Shown: in pieces, positions 6,497 through 9,776 of the stretch
Numbering within the stretch: position 1 is the stretch's first letter
Layout: every line of letters starts with the position of its first letter
Assembly: GCA_016789625.1 (NCBI GenBank)
Contig: JAEUQS010000777.1
Coordinates: 1 to 9,776 of the forward strand
Origin: Acidobacteriota bacterium
GTDB taxonomy: Bacteria; Acidobacteriota; Thermoanaerobaculia; UBA5066
DNA length: 9,776 bases
Reading direction: 5' to 3'
Position numbers and translations under genes: made by a program
The notes under the pieces: generated by a model
Seen by the model: the letters and a program-made list of their open reading frames with translations, nothing else
What the model was told of the DNA's origin: nothing
Databases searched by the model: none

Positions 6497-6510
6497 GATG
6501 CGCCAGCGGT

Positions 6511-6585
6511 TGGTCGGGGTGGCCGGGATCGAACCGGCGACCTGTTGCTCCCAAAGCAACTGCGCTACCTCTGCGCTACACCCCG
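6511..6585 (-). tRNA. tRNA-Pro (anticodon UGG), CCA encoded
   Basis: A complete cloverleaf can be folded on the minus strand. The acceptor stem is CGGGGTG with CACCCCG (7 bp). The D arm is GCGC-AGAGGTA-GCGC. The anticodon arm is GTTGC-TTTGGGA-GCAAC, with the anticodon TGG at 6553-6551. The variable loop is AGGTC and the T arm is GCCGG-TTCGATC-CCGGC. The discriminator base is A, followed by an encoded CCA at 6513-6511. The C1:G72 pair with A73 is characteristic of bacterial proline tRNAs and agrees with the anticodon. UGG reads CCA/CCG and, with wobble modification, other Pro codons. The gene stands alone between a divergently transcribed hydrolase and the leftward VWFA-like gene. Confidence 0.96.
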
Positions 6586-6596
6586 CTCGGGCTACG

Positions 6597-6626
6597 ATTG
6601 TGCGTTCCCCGGCCCTTTCCCCGCAA
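6597..6626 (-). promoter_or_regulatory. Candidate sigma70-like promoter for tRNA-Pro
   Basis: On the minus strand TTGCGG (6626-6621) and CACAAT (6602-6597) are separated by 18 bp and resemble -35 and -10 elements (three and four of six consensus bases). The -10 box ends 11 bp before the tRNA 5' end, which would leave a very short leader. It sits in the only divergent intergenic space of the window (6586-6650), which must also hold the hydrolase promoter. Weak matches; position is the main support. Confidence 0.3.
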
Positions 6627-6636
6627 ACCCGATCCC

Positions 6637-6643
6637 GAGGAGG
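6637..6643 (+). promoter_or_regulatory. Strong ribosome binding site fixing the hydrolase start
   Basis: GAGGAGG lies 7 nt before the GTG at 6651. It decides the start: the reading frame stays open further upstream to 6471, but that part would run through the tRNA gene in antisense and encodes no alpha/beta-hydrolase sequence. Confidence 0.8.
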
Positions 6644-6650
6644 CATACAC

Positions 6651-7418
6651 GTGGCCAAGAAGCCCGCCGGCAAGACCTCACCCATCGTGCTGCTCCACGG
6701 CATGGGCGGCTCACAGGCCGACTGGAAGGACGCGGGCAGGGCCCTCACCGGCCTCACGCCGTACGCGTTCGACCTGCCCGGAGCGGGCGGCGAGGCGCGC
6801 ACCTCGAGCACGTTCGACCCGCCCTCGCTCGCCCGGTTCGTGCTCGCGAAGATGGACGCCGAGGGCCTCGAGACGGCGGCCCTCGCCGGCCACTCGATCG
6901 GAGCCCGCGTGGCCGGAGAGGTCGCGGCGCTCGCCCCCGGCCGCGTGACCGGCCTCGTCCTCGTGGGGCCCGTGGGCGCCGTGCCCTACGGCTTCACCGA
7001 CAAGCTCAAGTGGAAGGCCATGTCGCGGAAGAGCGTCCTCTCGAGCGTGCCCGAGAGCTCGATGCGGAACGCCGCGAGCTACGGCTTCGAGGGGGAAGGA
7101 GCCGGGAAGAAGGGCTTCGTCGAGCGAGCGCTCGCCTCCCGCACCGGGAAGGACGCCTCGTTCGTGACGACCGCGGTCGAGAAGATGGTGGACGGCGTCC
7201 TGGACGCCCCGGCGCTCTCCGAGCGGCTCAAGGGCACGAAGACGCCGCTCCTCCTGCTCGTGGGCGAGAAGGATCCGCTCTCCCCGCCCGGCGACGCCCG
7301 CAAGCTCCTCGGCTCGCGCCCGGATGCCCGTTTCGTGGAGCTGCGGGGGCTCGGGCACTACCCGCAGATCGAGGATCCCGAGCGGGTCGCGAAAGAGATA
7401 TCGGGTTTTATGAAGTGA
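6651..7418 (+). CDS. Alpha/beta hydrolase
   Basis: A 255-residue alpha/beta-hydrolase-fold enzyme starting at a GTG with an ideal GAGGAGG site. The oxyanion-hole motif HGMGGS is at residues 16-21. The nucleophile elbow is GHSIGA (80-85) with Ser82. The acid is probably Asp208 in GEKDPLSP, and the base is His236 in GLGHYPQIEDPERV, so the triad is complete. Between strands 6 and 7 lies a lid of about 50 residues (115-165) rich in Lys and Arg (TDKLKWKAMSRKSV). There is no signal peptide, so it is cytoplasmic. The substrate is unknown; carboxylesterase, MhpC-like C-C hydrolase or BioH-like roles are all open. It is the only plus-strand gene in the window, divergent from tRNA-Pro and converging on rph with 9 bp between stops, so it is probably transcribed alone. 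Confidence 0.93.
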   Translation: MAKKPAGKTSPIVLLHGMGGSQADWKDAGRALTGLTPYAFDLPGAGGEARTSSTFDPPSLARFVLAKMDAEGLETAALAGHSIGARVAGEVAALAPGRVTGLVLVGPVGAVPYGFTDKLKWKAMSRKSVLSSVPESSMRNAASYGFEGEGAGKKGFVERALASRTGKDASFVTTAVEKMVDGVLDAPALSERLKGTKTPLLLLVGEKDPLSPPGDARKLLGSRPDARFVELRGLGHYPQIEDPERVAKEISGFMK

Positions 7419-7427
7419 GCGGGTCGC

Positions 7428-8204
7428 CTATATCTTGAAGGCCGCGGGGAGGCGTCCCTCGAGCGCGCTCCGCTGGGCGGCGAAGAGGGCCGCGAGGCCC
7501 GTGCGGGCCGAGCCCAGGAGGGCCGCCAGCTCCTCTTCCGAGAAGGCCCCCTTCTCGGCCGTGCCCTGGACCTCCACGAACCGGCCCTCCGAGGTGCCCA
7601 CGACGTTGAGGTCCACGTCGGCGCTGGAGTCCTCGGCGTAGTCGAGGTCCAGGATCGGCGTCCTCACCTCGGCGCCGGGAACCCGCGCGGCGAGGCCCAC
7701 CGACACGGCCGCCACGCAGCCCACGAACGGGTTTCCGCGCACGTTGTTGGCCGCGTGCAGCTTCGACAGAGCCAGGGCCAGAGCCACGAAACCCCCGGTC
7801 ACCGATGCGCAGCGCGTGCCGGCGTCGGCCTCGAGGACGTCGCAGTCGAGCGTGATCGTGTGCTCCGGAAAGGCCTGCCGGTTCACGGCGCCGCGGAGCG
7901 CGCGGCCCACGAGCCGCTGGATCTCGAGCGTGCGGCCCGACTGCTTGCCGCGGGCCGCCTCGCGGGGTGTGCGGTCTTTCGTGGCGCGCGGCAGCATGCC
8001 GTACTCGGCCGTGACCCAGCCCTCGCCCGTGTCTCTCAGGAACGGCGGTACCCGCGACTCGATGGAGGCCGTGATGAAGACCTTGGTGCGGCCCTGGGTG
8101 TAGAGGCAGGAGCCCTCGGCCCAGCCCACGACGTCGCACTCGATCTTCACGGGCCGGAGGTCTGCGGGGGCGCGGCCGTCGGAACGGCGGAGATCACTCG
8201 ACAT
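7428..8204 (-). CDS. rph: Ribonuclease PH
   Basis: A 258-residue phosphorolytic 3'-5' exoribonuclease that trims nucleotides 3' of the CCA of tRNA precursors and forms a hexameric ring. Hallmarks are present in order: RSDGRAP near the N-terminus (7-13), TAEYGMLPRAT (65-75), the phosphate-binding block GKQSGRTLEIQRLVGRALR (86-104), DCDVLEADAGTRCAS (120-134; many homologues have Gln and Gly at the E and second A), EDSSADVDLNVV (191-202) and FVEVQGTAEKGAF (209-221). Length is close to the usual 240-260. The ATG at 8204-8202 follows the murI stop by 11 bp, with AGGA overlapping that stop codon as the likely ribosome site. A GTG one codon earlier is also possible. The murI-rph order is common in bacteria. 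Confidence 0.97.
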   Translation of the reverse strand: MSSDLRRSDGRAPADLRPVKIECDVVGWAEGSCLYTQGRTKVFITASIESRVPPFLRDTGEGWVTAEYGMLPRATKDRTPREAARGKQSGRTLEIQRLVGRALRGAVNRQAFPEHTITLDCDVLEADAGTRCASVTGGFVALALALSKLHAANNVRGNPFVGCVAAVSVGLAARVPGAEVRTPILDLDYAEDSSADVDLNVVGTSEGRFVEVQGTAEKGAFSEEELAALLGSARTGLAALFAAQRSALEGRLPAAFKI

Positions 8205-8215
8205 CACCCGGGATC

Positions 8216-9025
8216 CTAAGGCAGGTCGACGAGCTCGAGGACTGCGGCCTCCCGGCCCAGGAACCGCCCGGCCACCCGGCCGAGCCGGGCGGAGGCGTCG
8301 GTCACGAGGAGATGGGTCTCCCCGTGCTCCTCTCCGGCGGGCGCCCAGGAGCCCTCGGGCAGCGTCGAGACGAGCGTCGCCGCGGCCTCGGCGGCCGAGT
8401 CCACGAGGATCGTCCCCGCGGGCAGGGCCCGCGCGATGGTGGCGGCGAGGAGCGGGTAATGCGTGCAGCCCAGCACCACGACGCGCGCGCCCGATGCCGC
8501 GACGGGCCCGAGGTAGCGCTTCGCGGCCGCGTCGGCGACCTCGTTGTCGGTCCAGCCCTCCTCGGCGAGCGGCACGAAGAGCGGGCACGCCACATGGAGC
8601 ACGTCGCGCCCCGGCTCGAGCGCGCGAATCGCCCGGCCGTACGCGTCGGACGCGACGGTCGCCTCCGTGGCCAATACGGCGATGGGGGCGGTGGTTCCGG
8701 CCGCGGCCCGCACGGCCGCCCGCGCGCCCGGCTCGACGACGCCGATCACGGGCACGGGCGACAGGGCGATCATCTCGTCGAGCGCGAGGGACGACGCCGT
8801 GTTGCAGGCCACGACGACGGCCTTCACGCCGCGCGCGAGGAGAAACGCCACGGCACGCGTGGAGTAGCGCTTCACCGTCTCGGGCGACTTGGTGCCGTAG
8901 GGCAGGCGGGCCGTGTCGCCCAGGTACAGCAGGTCCTCGTGCGGAAAGCGGCGGGCCACGGCGTCGAGCACCGTGAGGCCGCCGACTCCCGAGTCGAAGA
9001 GGCCGATGGGGCGCGGATCGCTCAC
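8216..9025 (-). CDS. murI: Glutamate racemase
   Basis: A cofactor-independent racemase of 269 residues that makes D-glutamate for peptidoglycan. Both catalytic cysteines are present: Cys74 in VVACNTAS (71-78) and Cys187 in VVLGCTHYPLL (183-193). The substrate-binding motif IGLFDSGVGGLTVL is at 7-20 and YLGDTARLPYGTKSPE at 34-49. The GTG start (9025-9023) overlaps the stop of the GerMN gene by 4 bp (GTGA), which suggests translational coupling. Together with the upstream GerMN gene and downstream rph it forms one leftward operon. Length and motifs are normal and the enzyme should be active. Confidence 0.98.
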   Translation of the reverse strand: MSDPRPIGLFDSGVGGLTVLDAVARRFPHEDLLYLGDTARLPYGTKSPETVKRYSTRAVAFLLARGVKAVVVACNTASSLALDEMIALSPVPVIGVVEPGARAAVRAAAGTTAPIAVLATEATVASDAYGRAIRALEPGRDVLHVACPLFVPLAEEGWTDNEVADAAAKRYLGPVAASGARVVVLGCTHYPLLAATIARALPAGTILVDSAAEAAATLVSTLPEGSWAPAGEEHGETHLLVTDASARLGRVAGRFLGREAAVLELVDLP

Positions 9026-9776
9026 GCCGAGTCTCCGACCGCGGTGTTCACGGGACGCGGCGTCTTCGTGGGCCCCGGTGTCTTCGTGGGGCGCGGCGTG
9101 AGGGTCGGAGTGGGAGGAACCGGAACCGCAGGCTCCGCGGAGTCCGCTGGCCCTTCCCCTTCCGGCTTCGGTTCCGGTGCCGGCGTGGGCGTGGGCGGCT
9201 CGAGCGGGGCCTCGTCGGAGGCGCGGGTGGGATCGGGCACGAGCGGATGCGTGAGGTCCAGATGGCCGCCCAGCGTGTCCACGGGCTCGCCGCCCACGAG
9301 GAGCACGACCCGCGCGACATCGGGGGCGTTCTTCACGATCGAGAGGACGAGCGACTGGACCGCCATGTCTTCCTGGTGAGAGCCCGTCTCCCAGCGGGGC
9401 TGCTGGGGCATGAGATACCGCGGCGTCGGGGTGGGCGTCGGGGTGCCCGGAGCGGGCGGCCCTTCGAGCTCCGCGGCGCGAGCTTCCTCGGGAAAGGCGA
9501 GATCCACCACCGCGATGCCGTTCGCGAGCCGGAACGCGGCGCGCACCGTCCAGCCCTCGGGAAACGGACGCAGCAGCGCCGGATGCCGGGGACCCTCGAG
9601 AACCTCCCGCGCGACCGCCTTGAGGAACCCGATATCGTCGGCCGTGGCCGGGATGTCCCGGGCCTCGGGCCGCAGCTTCTCGTCGTCGAGGCTCTCGAAG
9701 TAGAGGGCGATGCGGCGCGGTGGAATGGGCGTCGGCGGCACGACGGGCGTGGGCTTCAGGGCGGGCACGGTCTTGG
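9022..9776 (-). CDS. GerMN-domain protein with Thr/Pro-rich regions (5' end beyond window)
   Basis: The frame is open to the right edge; the GTG at 9768 is probably internal, since no signal peptide or lipobox is seen and family members are normally exported or lipid-anchored. Counting from that GTG, a GerMN-like domain runs from RRIALYFESLDDEKLRPEAR (18-37) to GEPVDTLGGHLDLTHPL (160-176), with MAVQSLVLSIVKNAPDVARV (135-154) as its best-matching block. The domain is interrupted at about 104-117 by PPAPGTPTPTPTP. The tail (about 188-248) is low-complexity Pro/Thr/Glu ending in two PTKTP units. GerMN domains occur in sporulation proteins but also widely in non-spore-formers near murI and N-acetylmuramoyl amidase genes, so an envelope role is likely. 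The coding region ends inside murI with a 4-bp overlap. Confidence 0.82.
   Translation of the reverse strand, partial: KTVPALKPTPVVPPTPIPPRRIALYFESLDDEKLRPEARDIPATADDIGFLKAVAREVLEGPRHPALLRPFPEGWTVRAAFRLANGIAVVDLAFPEEARAAELEGPPAPGTPTPTPTPRYLMPQQPRWETGSHQEDMAVQSLVLSIVKNAPDVARVVLLVGGEPVDTLGGHLDLTHPLVPDPTRASDEAPLEPPTPTPAPEPKPEGEGPADSAEPAVPVPPTPTLTPRPTKTPGPTKTPRPVNTAVGDSA
9059..9094. repeat. Two tandem 18-bp units in the GerMN gene
   Basis: GGCGTCTTCGTGGGCCCC (9059-9076) is followed directly by GGTGTCTTCGTGGGGCGC (9077-9094), differing at three positions. They encode the PTKTPG/PTKTPR units of the Pro/Thr-rich tail. Slippage in a low-complexity coding region explains them. Confidence 0.7.

Noticed and set aside
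6511..6585. tRNA-Pro as an integration site of a mobile element
   Set aside because: No integrase, no repeat of the tRNA 3' end elsewhere in the window that I can see, and both flanks hold ordinary genes.
6471..6650. Upstream extension of the alpha/beta hydrolase
   Set aside because: It would cross the tRNA-Pro gene and encodes no family sequence; a strong ribosome site marks the GTG at 6651.
5608..6948. 446-codon plus-strand frame across the VWFA-like gene and tRNA
   Set aside because: Low-complexity charged product, antisense to a protein with a signal peptide and VWFA motifs, and it runs through the tRNA.
7428..8588. N-terminal extension of RNase PH into murI
   Set aside because: The extra residues are Arg/Ala-rich shadow sequence inside murI; the family start and a ribosome site are at 8204.
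9059..9105. Short repeats considered as a CRISPR or regulatory array
   Set aside because: Only two adjacent 18-bp units with no spacers, in frame and coding for PTKTP units.
8312..9379. Plus-strand frame of 355 codons with a Gly/Val-rich repeat part
   Set aside because: It is antisense to murI and the GerMN gene; its repeat is the complement of the Thr/Pro tail.

Overview
The window is a compact stretch of chromosome from a high-GC bacterium. A member of the Acidobacteriota (for example the Thermoanaerobaculia) fits best. The main clue is a secreted protein with a VWFA-related domain of the kind that is expanded in that phylum. The very high G/C content at third codon positions, frequent GTG/TTG starts and a GerMN protein rich in Thr-Pro are compatible but not diagnostic. 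The phylum call is inference.

Layout. Almost everything reads leftward (minus strand). From right to left, positions 9776-7428 hold a housekeeping cluster: a GerMN-domain protein cut by the window edge, glutamate racemase (murI) and RNase PH (rph), joined by a 4-bp overlap and an 11-bp gap. An alpha/beta hydrolase (6651-7418) is the only gene on the plus strand. It converges on rph with only 9 bp between the stops. To its left lies a short divergent control region, then a tRNA-Pro(UGG) gene (6585-6511) with a perfect hairpin just past its 3' end.

The second leftward run starts with the secreted VWFA-like protein (6411-4867). It is followed by a small membrane-protein ORF of 58 codons (4827-4651) and then by a very tight string: SulP anion permease with STAS domain (TTG start), YceH/DUF480 protein, a TIP30-like NAD(P)-binding oxidoreductase, a canonical CheW, a shortened CheW-like protein, and the N-terminal part of a membrane methyl-accepting chemotaxis protein that runs off the left edge. 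Several of these overlap by 4-8 bp, which suggests co-transcription and translational coupling.

How the genes may work together. The two CheW-type adaptors and the receptor form the start of a chemosensory operon whose kinase and output genes should lie to the left of position 1. The sulP-yceH-oxidoreductase genes sit directly upstream on the same strand, possibly in the same transcript, but the sequence alone shows no functional link. I see no mobile element, CRISPR array, phage gene or toxin-antitoxin pair. The least ordinary items are the small ORF with near-perfect third-position G/C, the reduced second CheW, and the physical coupling of an anion transporter to chemosensory genes. I do not see convincing evidence for a wholly new system.
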